A program made the position numbers and the translations under genes. The notes beneath the pieces are model-generated. The model saw only the letters and a program-made list of their open reading frames with translations. It was not told the origin of the DNA and made no database searches. DNA of 64,000 bases from Clostridiaceae bacterium (lineage in GTDB: Bacteria; Bacillota; Clostridia; Lachnospirales; Lachnospiraceae), in assembly GCA_021200535.1 (NCBI GenBank), contig JAJQGL010000092.1, forward strand, positions 62,001-126,000, in the 5' to 3' direction. Of the stretch, positions 28,234-36,605 are shown piece by piece. Position 1 is the stretch's first letter. Each line of letters begins with the position of its first letter.

Positions 28234-29148
28234 TTGCTGAATTTTTTTGTTGCGTTTTACCCAGAGGCGGCGCCGCTGATTCGGGCTTTTTCATTGAAAA
28301 AAGTTAATATGGCAGCTCCCTTTGACGAGTATTTAAATGAAGCGGAAGGAATACGGCTGACGCTTACCGGGACAGGGAGCGTGGCCGCAGCTGCAGCTGT
28401 CAGCAGCGCATGTACAAAACATATGCCGGGCAGAGGCGATTTTCTTGTAAATCTTGGGACTTGTGCCGGAAGCAGCCCGGGCGGGCTTTTTTTGTGTAAT
28501 AAAATTATTGAGGAAGCCACCGGAAGAAGTTTTTATCCGGATATGCTATATCCGAGTCCGTGGAAGGAGAATACCGTGGTTACTCTGGCGAAACCGCTGG
28601 AGCATGGGCTGCCGGAATTGCATGAGCCGGGTGCTTGTGTGAAAAAGCCTGTGCGGCAGGAAACAGCAGGAACAGATTCGGCAGGCCGGCAGCCGTGGTT
28701 ACTGTACGATATGGAGGCCGCGGGAGTTTATCAGTCAGGCTCTTATTATTTTGGGCCGCACCAGATGCAGTTCTGGAAAGTGGTATCAGACAGTGGGCAG
28801 GGGAGGCAGGTAACGGCAGATCAGGTTGCCGGGCAGATGGAAAATTGTCTGGGGCAGATTACAGAGGCGATTGAGACGCTGCAGCGCGCAGCAGGAGAAC
28901 AGCAAAGCCCATGCCGCCAAACGGAGGCGGCATGCCGCCAGACGGAGGCGGATGAGCAGCTTTGCCGTGATCTGCACTGTTCGGAGACGATGAAAAATCA
29001 GGTCAGGCAGCTTTTTAGGTACTGGAGGCTGGCAGGCGTGCCGTATCAGGGGAAGCTCAAAGAGCTGTACCGGGACAGAGTGCTGCCGTGTAAGGACAGA
29101 AGGGAAGGAAAAAGGTGCTTTGAAGAAATCAGGGAAAGCTTGTTATAA
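28234..29148 (+). CDS. Nucleoside phosphorylase/nucleosidase-like protein next to splB
   Basis: The 304-residue product resembles the PNP/MTAN nucleosidase fold: LTGTGSVAAAAAVSSACT, FLVNLGTCAGS and LYDMEAAGVYQSG, where DMEAAG matches the substrate-binding Glu loop. I prefer TTG 28234, seven bases after AAAGGTGAT, over TTG 28213. The C-terminal ~60 residues are extra, with a short duplicated CRQTEA stretch. Its end overlaps splB by 29 bases, so it may act with the DNA repair enzyme, perhaps on damaged nucleosides (inference). Confidence 0.6.
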   Translation: MLNFFVAFYPEAAPLIRAFSLKKVNMAAPFDEYLNEAEGIRLTLTGTGSVAAAAAVSSACTKHMPGRGDFLVNLGTCAGSSPGGLFLCNKIIEEATGRSFYPDMLYPSPWKENTVVTLAKPLEHGLPELHEPGACVKKPVRQETAGTDSAGRQPWLLYDMEAAGVYQSGSYYFGPHQMQFWKVVSDSGQGRQVTADQVAGQMENCLGQITEAIETLQRAAGEQQSPCRQTEAACRQTEADEQLCRDLHCSETMKNQVRQLFRYWRLAGVPYQGKLKELYRDRVLPCKDRREGKRCFEEIRESLL

Positions 29149-30142
29149 TGCGGCCTTTTCTCATATTTATGTGGAAAGGCAGGTCTGGGGGCATCCGCGG
29201 ACAGAGCGTATTTTGAAACGGTTTCCGCATGCCGTGGTTGTGCAGGTTGAGCATTATAAAGATGTATTCTGCCGTAAAAAACAGGATTATCAGGCGCAGC
29301 ATCAGGCACAGTCGTTGATTTTGGCTGCTAAAAAAGGCCAGCTGGTATATCCGGGGGCATCGGTCTGCCAGAGCTTTGGAAACGAACATTTTTATTATAC
29401 CTCCTGCGTGATGAATTGCATTTATGATTGTGAATATTGTTATTTGAAGGGGATGTATCCGTCCGGCAATCTGGTGGCATTTGTGAATCTGGAGGATATT
29501 TTTGCAGAGACAGAGGCACTCCTGCAGCAGCACAGCGTATATATGTGCGTGTCGTATGACACGGATTTGCTTGCCTTGGAGAGCGTTCTGGGATTTGTGC
29601 AGGAATGGGAAGAATTTGTTGCGAAGAAGAAGAATTTAAGGGTTGAAATTCGGACAAAATGTGGCAGAATAGATTTGTGGGAAAAACGGAAACCGTCTCC
29701 GGCGCTGATTTATGCATTTACGATGTCGCCGCAGTTTGTGGTGGAGCACTATGAACACCGTACCGCTGCTCTTGCACAGAGAATCCGGAGTGCGGCGGAG
29801 GCATTGGACAGAGGCTTTTGTGTGCGCCTTTGTTTTGATCCGATGATTTATGGACCAGACTGGCGGGAACAGTATCATGCAATGCTTTGCAGGATTTTTG
29901 ATGCGCTTGATATTGGAAAGATAGTGGATGTCAGTATCGGGTCGTTTCGGATTTCACAGGAATATCTCAAAAGGATGAGAAAAAATGCACCGGACAGTGC
30001 TGTTGTACAGTTCCCATATGAAAACAGAGATGGTGTGTACCAGTATCCCGACAGGATTCGGAAGGAGATGGAGCTTTTTTTATTGGAACAGCTGACCGCG
30101 AAAATACCGCGTGAAAAGCTGTTTTTCTGGAAGGATACATAA
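29120..30142 (+). CDS. splB: Spore photoproduct lyase
   Basis: SPL is a radical SAM enzyme that reverses the thymine dimer 5-thyminyl-5,6-dihydrothymine during spore germination. The 340-residue protein carries the cluster motif CIYDCEYCYL (CX3CX2C). A cysteine in VYMCVSYDTD sits where the conserved hydrogen-donor Cys is expected. The C-terminal part (FSIGSFR-like VSIGSFRISQEYL) also fits. The TTG 29120 start overlaps the preceding gene and is supported by AAAGGTG at short spacing. Together with spoIIR and cotJ it shows that the organism forms spores. Confidence 0.88.
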   Translation: MKKSGKACYNAAFSHIYVERQVWGHPRTERILKRFPHAVVVQVEHYKDVFCRKKQDYQAQHQAQSLILAAKKGQLVYPGASVCQSFGNEHFYYTSCVMNCIYDCEYCYLKGMYPSGNLVAFVNLEDIFAETEALLQQHSVYMCVSYDTDLLALESVLGFVQEWEEFVAKKKNLRVEIRTKCGRIDLWEKRKPSPALIYAFTMSPQFVVEHYEHRTAALAQRIRSAAEALDRGFCVRLCFDPMIYGPDWREQYHAMLCRIFDALDIGKIVDVSIGSFRISQEYLKRMRKNAPDSAVVQFPYENRDGVYQYPDRIRKEMELFLLEQLTAKIPREKLFFWKDT

Positions 30143-30149
30143 AAATTTC

Positions 30150-30207
30150 CAGTGCAGGAAAAGAGAGGATTCCCATTTTTAGAAGGACAGGAAAAGAGAG
30201 GATTCAA
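30150..30207. repeat. Short direct repeat before the SDR gene
   Basis: CAGGAAAAGAGAGGATTC occurs twice, near 30155 and 30188, 33 bases apart; the second copy provides the GAGAGGATT ribosome-binding region of the SDR gene. Confidence 0.6.
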
Positions 30208-31020
30208 ATGAAACAGGGGAAAGAAGCCGGAACAGCAGAGGAAAAGGTGAAAGCTCCGGCAGGGAAGGAAGCCAAAACAGCAGAGAAAAAGAGTGAAATT
30301 CCGGCAGGGAAAGAAGCTGCTGCTATTGTAACAGGGGCTTCTTCGGGCATAGGAAAAGAGATCAGCCGTTTGCTGTGCCGGCTGGGATATCAGGTGTTTG
30401 GCTTTGGAAGGACCTTTTGCCTGGAGGAGACTGCAGAATGTGCTGCTTTTCATCCGATTGCCTGTGATCTTCTTGACACGGCAGAGACGTTGCCGAAGAT
30501 TCGCAGGATAAAAAAGGAATACAGGGTATGCATTCTGGTGAACAACGCCGGTGTAGGATATTATGGGCTGCATGAGGAGCTAAAGGGGAGCCAGATTCAG
30601 GAAATGGTCCGGATCAATCTGGAGCTTCCGCTTCTGCTGTCTAATCTGTTGCTGCGGGATTTGAAGAGGGAATCCGGATATATTATTAATATATCTTCTG
30701 TGACCGCCGGCAGGGCAAATCCCCATGGCTGTGCGTATGGCGCAACAAAGGCCGGGCTTTCCGGTTTTTCGGAGAGTTTGTTTGAAGAAGCAAGGAAATA
30801 TGGGGTAAAGGTGGTTACTATCCAGCCGGATATGACAAAAACAGATTTGTACCGGAATGCGGATTTTACTGCGTCGGAAGAGGAAATGGCACGGCTGCTG
30901 CCGGAAGAGGTCGCAGCGGCGGTGGAATATATTTTAAATCAGCGGACAGGGCTGGTTGTGACTGAGCTTACCCTGCGCCCGCAGTTGCACCGCATTCGGA
31001 AAAAAAGAAGAGAAAATTAA
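30208..31020 (+). CDS. Short-chain dehydrogenase/reductase
   Basis: The 270-residue protein has a Rossmann fold with TGASSGIG, NNAGVG, a catalytic Ser in INISSVTAG and YGATK (Tyr-x-x-x-Lys). The N-terminus carries an unusual ~35-residue extension made of two 15-residue units (KEAGTAEEKVKAPAG, KEAKTAEKKSEIPAG) before the normal domain start at AAIVTG. Substrate unknown. Confidence 0.85.
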   Translation: MKQGKEAGTAEEKVKAPAGKEAKTAEKKSEIPAGKEAAAIVTGASSGIGKEISRLLCRLGYQVFGFGRTFCLEETAECAAFHPIACDLLDTAETLPKIRRIKKEYRVCILVNNAGVGYYGLHEELKGSQIQEMVRINLELPLLLSNLLLRDLKRESGYIINISSVTAGRANPHGCAYGATKAGLSGFSESLFEEARKYGVKVVTIQPDMTKTDLYRNADFTASEEEMARLLPEEVAAAVEYILNQRTGLVVTELTLRPQLHRIRKKRREN

Positions 31021-31046
31021 ATCGAAAGACAGAGAGGAAATGGACC

Positions 31047-31574
31047 ATGGAATTATGGGATGTCTACAATCAGAAAAAGGAGAGAACCGGGCGGACAATG
31101 GTACGGAATGACTGGAATATGCAGCCGGGCGAGTATCATTTGTCGGTACTTGGGGTTCTCCGGCGCAGCGATGGAAAATTTTTGATTACAAAACGTGCAG
31201 GAACGAAGGAATGGGCGCCGGGCTGGTGGGAAGTCTCGGGAGGCGCTGCCCTTGCCGGAGAGGATTCGAAGGATGCAGTTCTCCGTGAAATCAAAGAGGA
31301 AACCGGACTGGATGTGTCCGGCTGGGACGGCGGTTTTTTGTTTGATTACCGAAGGGACAACCCGAAAGAAAAGGATAATTATTTTGTAGATGTCTACCGG
31401 TTTGAGGGGGAATTTGGGGATGCGGATATTCACCTGCAGGAATCGGAGACAGAAGCGTATATGTTTGCGACGCTCGAGCAGATACAGGCATTTGCCGGGC
31501 AGGGAGTTTTTCTGCATTATCACAGTATCCAAAAGGCATTTGGCAAGGAGAGCTGTGCAGACTGCGCCACTTAA
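31047..31574 (+). CDS. Nudix hydrolase (isopentenyl-diphosphate isomerase-like/YfcD type)
   Basis: The 175-residue protein starts ELWDVYNQKKERTGRTMVR, typical of the IDI-like Nudix subgroup, and has the Nudix box GAALAGEDSKDAVLREIKEETGL. ATG 31047 follows AGAGGAAATGG. It is 26 bases after the SDR gene and likely co-transcribed. The diphosphate substrate is not predictable. Confidence 0.85.
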   Translation: MELWDVYNQKKERTGRTMVRNDWNMQPGEYHLSVLGVLRRSDGKFLITKRAGTKEWAPGWWEVSGGAALAGEDSKDAVLREIKEETGLDVSGWDGGFLFDYRRDNPKEKDNYFVDVYRFEGEFGDADIHLQESETEAYMFATLEQIQAFAGQGVFLHYHSIQKAFGKESCADCAT

Positions 31575-31675
31575 TGGCAGATGACGCACCGTAGGGAGTG
31601 ATTTAATTAGAACATTGCCGGAAGGCAGCCGGACAAAAACACACAACAGATTAGGATTTTAGACAGAAAGCTGGA

Positions 31676-33013
31676 ATGTTTATGGAAAATTACACAAATG
31701 CTGATATTTTTGATGTGCTGGATGAAGCGATTTATATTAGCGATATTGATACATATGAAATACTGTATGCCAATCAGTCGGCAAGGAAGCTGTTTGAATG
31801 TGAAGATCTTGCTGCAAAAAGATGTTATGAGCTTTTTCATCAGAGAAAGTCTGCCTGTGAGCATTGTAAAAGAATGCGGCGGCTGGTTGAAAACTCTTAT
31901 GAGTGGGAGAGTTACGTAGAAAGAAGAAAAAAGCATTTTCAGTTTAAAAATAAGCTGATTATGTATCAGGGCAGGCGCGCCAGAATAGAAATTGCATTTG
32001 ATGTCACGGATCAGATGAAAAAAAATAATGAGCTTTATACTGCGCTGAATCTGGAAAAATTTGTGACAGAGCAGGTGGCGAAGATAAGCAAGTCAAAAGA
32101 TTTGCACACAGCGTTTGATCAGATGCTGGAGGCTGTGGGTTCCTATATGGGAGCAGAGCGCGCATATATTTTTGAAATTTATAAGAATACGGTGTCCAAT
32201 ACCTATGAATGGTGTGCGCCGGGCGTCATCCCGCAGAAGCAGAATCTGCAGAATCTGCCGCTGTCTGACGTGCGGCATTGGACAAGGGTTTTGGAAAAAT
32301 CGCAATGCATTCTGGTTGAGGATATCGAGGACATTGCGCATACAGATCAGGAGGAATACCGGATTTTGAAAATGCAGGATATTATAAGCTGCATTGAAGC
32401 GCCGATTTTACAGGGACAGGAGCTGGTTGGTTTTATTGGCGTGGACAATGCGCCGCCGGGGATGAATGCTAATATTTTGTATCTGCTAAAGACACTGGGA
32501 TATTTTGTTTCTATTGTGATGCAGAATGCAGAGCATGAATTTGTGCTTGAGAGCTTAAGCTATGTGGACGAAATGACTGGCGCTGCCAACCGGAATGCCT
32601 ACAGTAAGCAGATGGAACATCTTCGGAGAAATGCTAATTTCCGTTCAATGGGACTGGCAATGTGCGACCTGAATGGTTTGAAAAAAATCAATGATTTGTG
32701 CGGACACCACAAAGGAGACGAGGTGATTTGCAGACTGGCAGCGATGCTTAGGGAGGCCTTTGGGGCGAGGTCTGTATTCCGCATAGGAGGGGATGAATTT
32801 GCGGTGCTGATGCCGGAGGTTACAGAGGACAGGTTTCAATCTGCCCTGGCTGCTTTTCGGTCTGCGCTGGAAGCATCTTCGGAAGTCAATGCCGCGATTG
32901 GCGCATTGTGGTATGAGGAATGCCATGATCCGGAAAAAATGATGGAGCTGGCTGATCGGAAAATGTATCAGGATAAACAGAATTATTATGAACAGCTTAA
33001 AACACGCCAATAA
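31676..33013 (+). CDS. Diguanylate cyclase with PAS and GAF domains
   Basis: The 445-residue protein has an N-terminal PAS-like domain (~1-110), a GAF-like domain (~120-290) and a C-terminal GGDEF domain beginning DEMTGAANRNAYSKQ with the active-site RIGGDEF. The inhibitory RxxD I-site is absent (ARSVFRIGGDEF). No membrane segment is seen, so it is probably a cytosolic c-di-GMP synthase. ATG 31682 is an alternative start. The sensed signal is unknown. Confidence 0.85.
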   Translation: MFMENYTNADIFDVLDEAIYISDIDTYEILYANQSARKLFECEDLAAKRCYELFHQRKSACEHCKRMRRLVENSYEWESYVERRKKHFQFKNKLIMYQGRRARIEIAFDVTDQMKKNNELYTALNLEKFVTEQVAKISKSKDLHTAFDQMLEAVGSYMGAERAYIFEIYKNTVSNTYEWCAPGVIPQKQNLQNLPLSDVRHWTRVLEKSQCILVEDIEDIAHTDQEEYRILKMQDIISCIEAPILQGQELVGFIGVDNAPPGMNANILYLLKTLGYFVSIVMQNAEHEFVLESLSYVDEMTGAANRNAYSKQMEHLRRNANFRSMGLAMCDLNGLKKINDLCGHHKGDEVICRLAAMLREAFGARSVFRIGGDEFAVLMPEVTEDRFQSALAAFRSALEASSEVNAAIGALWYEECHDPEKMMELADRKMYQDKQNYYEQLKTRQ

Positions 33014-33054
33014 ATGCAGCAGATACAGGGATGAAAAGAAGTGTGCGGTGCCAC

Positions 33055-33139
33055 GGTGAAAGGACAGCCGCGGTGAAAAGACAGCCGCGATGAAAAGATG
33101 GCCGTGATGAAAAGACAGTCGCGATGAAAAGACAGCCCC
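33055..33139. repeat. Five tandem 17-bp repeats
   Basis: Units GGTGAAAGGACAGCCGC, GGTGAAAAGACAGCCGC, GATGAAAAGATGGCCGT, GATGAAAAGACAGTCGC and GATGAAAAGACAGCCCC start exactly 17 bases apart at 33055, 33072, 33089, 33106 and 33123. They lie between converging genes, and the last unit runs into a terminator hairpin. Confidence 0.9.
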
Positions 33140-33182
33140 ATCTGGACATGTATTGTCCGGATGGGGCCGTCTGCGGTTTTTG
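33136..33182 (+). terminator. Terminator between the GGDEF gene and cotJC
   Basis: CCCCATCTGGACA (33136-33148) pairs with TGTCCGGATGGGG (33154-33166), 13 bp with one wobble and a 5-base loop. A T-run follows at 33177-33181. It may act for both converging transcripts. Confidence 0.75.
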
Positions 33183-33197
33183 CTGTCTTTTGTTCTG

Positions 33198-33809
33198 CTA
33201 TTTCTGAAGCATATCTTTGTCAAATTCTGCATTGAAATAATAGAAATTTTCAGAGTTGAGTTTTTGCTTTGTCATTTCCAGGGCTTCGCCGAACCGCTGG
33301 AAATGAACCACCTCTCTTGCACGGAGAAATTTCAGCGGTTCACGCACATCCGGATCCTCGATGACGCGAAGCAGATTTTCATAGACAGTGCGGGCTTTTT
33401 GCTCGGCAGCAAGATCTTCAAACAGGTCTGCAAATGCGTCGCCTTTGGACTGAAATTCTGTTGCAGTAAATGGTATGCCTGCAGCTGCCTGTGGCCATAA
33501 ACCTGAGGTGTGGTCAATATAATAAGCGTCAAACCCGGCAGTTTTTGCCTCTTCTGGCGACAGATTTTTGGTAAGCTGGTATACGATTGCGCAGATAATT
33601 TCCATATGGTTGATTTCTTCGGTTCCAATATCTGTGAGAAGTCCGCCTACTTTTTTAACCGGCATAGTATACCGCTGTGCAAGATACCGCATGGATGCGG
33701 ACAGCTCGCCGTCCGGGCCGCCATACTGGCTGATAATCAGCTGTGCGGTTTTGGGACATGTTTTTTTGATTTTGACAGGATATTGTAAACGTTTTTCATA
33801 GTTCCACAT
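33198..33809 (-). CDS. cotJC: Spore coat manganese catalase-like protein
   Basis: The 203-residue protein belongs to the manganese catalase family found in spore coats. It has the ferritin-like metal ligands in GELSASMRYLAQRY, GTEEINHMEII and AAEQKARTVYENLL. The ATG at 33809 overlaps the stop of the cotJA-cotJB gene by ATGA and sits behind GAAGGAGG. Confidence 0.9.
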   Translation of the reverse strand: MWNYEKRLQYPVKIKKTCPKTAQLIISQYGGPDGELSASMRYLAQRYTMPVKKVGGLLTDIGTEEINHMEIICAIVYQLTKNLSPEEAKTAGFDAYYIDHTSGLWPQAAAGIPFTATEFQSKGDAFADLFEDLAAEQKARTVYENLLRVIEDPDVREPLKFLRAREVVHFQRFGEALEMTKQKLNSENFYYFNAEFDKDMLQK

Positions 33810-34261
33810 CAGATGTGTCCTCCTTCCCACGGCATTGGGCCTTCTGACCAGCTGTATTCACAGATATCTGGTGTGCCTGACGCGATTGAAAACTGTGTCA
33901 GAGGATTGTATTCCTCTGCGTAGTCGGAGAGCAGCTCCAACCGCTTCTGCAGCAATTCCTTAAAAAGTGTCAGCCCCTTTTCACAGTCCGGGTGCGTGTC
34001 CAGGTATAAGGTCAGGTCATTAATGGCAAAACTAATTACATTGATTTCATTAAATTTTTTGACATGCTCTGATTGCTTTTCTTTATTGCAGATGGAGCAG
34101 GGAATCTTTTGGGCTTTGTAAAATTCAAAATTCAGGCATGGAAAAATTGTGCCGTTTGCAAGAGCGGTATACCAGTCGAAGGGTTCGCACCACTCCTGCA
34201 TCGGGACGCTTGCCATGGCAAGTGTTTTGCCCGTTTTACAGCATTCATCTAAGATACTCAT
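33809..34261 (-). CDS. cotJB: CotJA-CotJB fusion, spore coat proteins
   Basis: The 150-residue protein joins two normally separate coat-associated proteins. Residues ~12-50 (LAMASVPMQEWCEPF ... ALANGTIFPCLNFEF) match CotJA. Residues ~75-130 (VISFAINDLTLYLDTHPD ... EEYNPLTQFS) match CotJB. ATG 34261 is placed six bases behind GGAGG. It is translationally coupled to cotJC. Upstream at about 34291-34338 an ACAACATATATT/AATATATGTTGT hairpin occupies the promoter region; sporulation-sigma control is expected but I see no certain promoter. Confidence 0.8.
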   Translation of the reverse strand: MSILDECCKTGKTLAMASVPMQEWCEPFDWYTALANGTIFPCLNFEFYKAQKIPCSICNKEKQSEHVKKFNEINVISFAINDLTLYLDTHPDCEKGLTLFKELLQKRLELLSDYAEEYNPLTQFSIASGTPDICEYSWSEGPMPWEGGHI

Positions 34262-34498
34262 AAACAACCTCCATTTTTTATGATAACTACAGGTTACAAC
34301 ATATATTTTCTGCGAATGGAAAGAATATATGTTGTGAAGTTAATGGAAAATCAGAAGGGATTTTTTCTTCTGCAGGGAACGGCGGATTTGCGAAAAAAGG
34401 TGATATGCGTGTCTGGAAAGTGAAATTTTTTTGAAAAGGTAGAAAATTCCTGTTTTCTGCGGTATACTTTTTATGGAATAGGAAAAAGGAGAGATGGA

Positions 34499-35206
34499 AT
34501 GGGCGGATATTATTATTTTTATTATGCTGACCCGACTTATGTGCTGGTCATAGCAGGAGCATTGTTATGTTTACTGGCTTCCTGGAGGGTCAACAGCGCA
34601 TTCAGAAAGTATAGCAGGGTTTATAATGCACGGGGCATTACGGCAGAGCAGGCGGCATCAATGATTTTGCGTGACGCCGGCATATATGACGTGAGGATTG
34701 AACGGATTCGCGGGAATCTGACAGATCATTATTCACCGAGGGAAAAGGTTTTGCGTCTTTCGGATGGGGTTTTTGGAATGTCTTCTGTGGCGGCGATTGG
34801 AGTGGCAGCGCATGAGTGCGGTCATGCGATCCAGCACCAGCAGGGTTACCTTCCGATCCGTATCCGGTCGCTGATTGTGCCGGTAGTCAATTTTAGCTCT
34901 AAGCTATCATGGCCGGTCATTATTATCGGAGTGCTTCTGGGCAATACAGAACTTTTGTATGCAGGGATTTTGCTGTTTGCGTTTGTGGTTGTTTTTCAGC
35001 TTGTGACGCTGCCGGTGGAATTTGACGCATCCGGCAGGGCAATCCGGATTCTGCGGGACAGAGCGGTTTTGTCTGGCGGTGAACTGAAAGGGGCAAAGAG
35101 GGTTTTGCGGGCTGCTGCCATGACGTATGTGGCATCTATGCTATCTTCTCTTCTGCAGCTGCTACGGCTGGTTTTGCTGTATGGAAGAAGACAGAACAGG
35201 CGTTAG
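34499..35206 (+). CDS. yugP: Zinc metallopeptidase, YugP-like
   Basis: The 235-residue membrane protein carries the zinc motif AAHECGHAIQH with flanking transmembrane helices (residues 15-32, 125-175 and 205-225). It fits the Zn_peptidase_2/YugP family in length and order. ATG 34499 follows AAAAGGAGAG. Substrate unknown. Confidence 0.85.
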   Translation: MGGYYYFYYADPTYVLVIAGALLCLLASWRVNSAFRKYSRVYNARGITAEQAASMILRDAGIYDVRIERIRGNLTDHYSPREKVLRLSDGVFGMSSVAAIGVAAHECGHAIQHQQGYLPIRIRSLIVPVVNFSSKLSWPVIIIGVLLGNTELLYAGILLFAFVVVFQLVTLPVEFDASGRAIRILRDRAVLSGGELKGAKRVLRAAAMTYVASMLSSLLQLLRLVLLYGRRQNRR

Positions 35207-35248
35207 AAAGCTTTTTCACGGCGGCTTTGTAATAGGACAGGAGGGCAT

Positions 35249-36565
35249 ATGAAAACCTTATATTTTGAATGCGGCATGGGTGCGGCGGGCGATATGCTTC
35301 TGGCGGCTTTGCTGGAAATCCATCCGCAGCCGGAGGATTTTATCAGGCGGTTTCATGCATTGGGAATACCGGGGGTAAGGCTTTGCGTGCATCAGGCCAA
35401 AAAATGTGGTATTATAGGGACAAATGTTATAGTTACTGTTAATGGAGCGGAGGAGGAAAGTCTTGACGCAGCAGGGTTTCATGCGGGACATCAGCATGGG
35501 GAAAACGGACATCACACCGGGCAATCCTGCGCGGGGCATCAGCACGAGGAAAACGGACATCACACCGGTCAATCCTGCGCGGGGCATCAGCATGGGGAAA
35601 ACGGACATCGCACTGGGCATCAGCACGCAGGCATGCAGGAGATTGCAGCAGTCATTCAGGGGTTGGAGGCGCTTCCGGAAAAGGTGAAGCAGGATGTGCT
35701 TGCTGTGTATAATATCATTGCGGAAGCGGAGAGCGCAGTACATAACTGCAAGATCGAAGAAATTCATTTTCATGAGGTAGGAAGCCTGGATGCGGTTGCG
35801 GACATCGTCGGGGTGTGCATGCTGATTCATGAGCTGGCTCCCGACCGGATTATGGCATCACCGGTTCATCTGGGCAGCGGACAGGTTCATTGTGCGCATG
35901 GCATCCTGCCGGTACCTGCGCCGGCAACAGCATATATTTTAAAAGGCGTTCCGTCCTATGGAGGAACTATCTGCGGCGAGCTGTGTACGCCGACAGGGGC
36001 AGCGTTGTTAAAGTATTTTGTACAGGAATTTGGTTCACAGCCTGTCCTGGAGGTGCAAAAAATCGGATATGGCATGGGGAAAAAGGACTTTCCGGCTGCA
36101 AATTGTGTCCGGGCGCTGCTTGGGGAGGAACAGGGAACACCGGAACGAATCACAGAGCTGGCGTGTAATCTGGATGATATGACACCGGAAGCGATTGGGT
36201 TTGCTGCAGAGCTTTTGCTGCGTGAAGGGGCGCTGGATGTATATGTGACATCCATTCAGATGAAAAAAAACCGTCCGGGTGTTCTTCTTGCCTGTCTGTG
36301 CCGGGAAGCAGACCGGGAAAAATTCCTCCGTCTGATCTTCCGGCATACAGCAACGACCGGCGTCAGGGAGTATCATTGCGACCGTTATGTGTTGGAGCGG
36401 AGAGGCGGGGAAGTGCAGACATCTTATGGAACCGTGAGAAAAAAGATTTCTGAGGGGTATGGCGTTAGGAAAGAAAAGCCTGAATATGAAGATGTGGCAG
36501 AGATTGCAAGAAATACCGGTAAATCATTGTCCGATATCATAGAAGATATTCTGGAATCAAAGTAG
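35249..36565 (+). CDS. larC: Nickel-pincer cofactor biosynthesis protein LarC, His-rich insert
   Basis: LarC inserts nickel into the pincer cofactor of lactate racemase-type enzymes. The 438-residue frame is continuous (in some bacteria larC1/larC2 need a frameshift). Features are YFECGMGAAGDMLLAALLE, FHEVGSLDAVADIVG and ACNLDDMTPEAIGFAAE. Residues ~78-125 contain three near-identical 16-residue His-rich repeats (GHQHGENGHHTGQSCA), a plausible nickel store. No larA, larB or larE lies in this window. ATG 35249 follows GGAGGG. Confidence 0.9.
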   Translation: MKTLYFECGMGAAGDMLLAALLEIHPQPEDFIRRFHALGIPGVRLCVHQAKKCGIIGTNVIVTVNGAEEESLDAAGFHAGHQHGENGHHTGQSCAGHQHEENGHHTGQSCAGHQHGENGHRTGHQHAGMQEIAAVIQGLEALPEKVKQDVLAVYNIIAEAESAVHNCKIEEIHFHEVGSLDAVADIVGVCMLIHELAPDRIMASPVHLGSGQVHCAHGILPVPAPATAYILKGVPSYGGTICGELCTPTGAALLKYFVQEFGSQPVLEVQKIGYGMGKKDFPAANCVRALLGEEQGTPERITELACNLDDMTPEAIGFAAELLLREGALDVYVTSIQMKKNRPGVLLACLCREADREKFLRLIFRHTATTGVREYHCDRYVLERRGGEVQTSYGTVRKKISEGYGVRKEKPEYEDVAEIARNTGKSLSDIIEDILESK

Positions 36566-36605
36566 CGTTTTAACAGAAAATGCGCAGAATGGAGGAAGAG
36601 AAGAT

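Noticed and set aside
30150-30573. Minus-strand frame with repeated Cys/Phe-rich units (SFHLFLCC)
   Set aside because: It is the antisense reading of the SDR leader and N-terminal repeats, not an independent gene.
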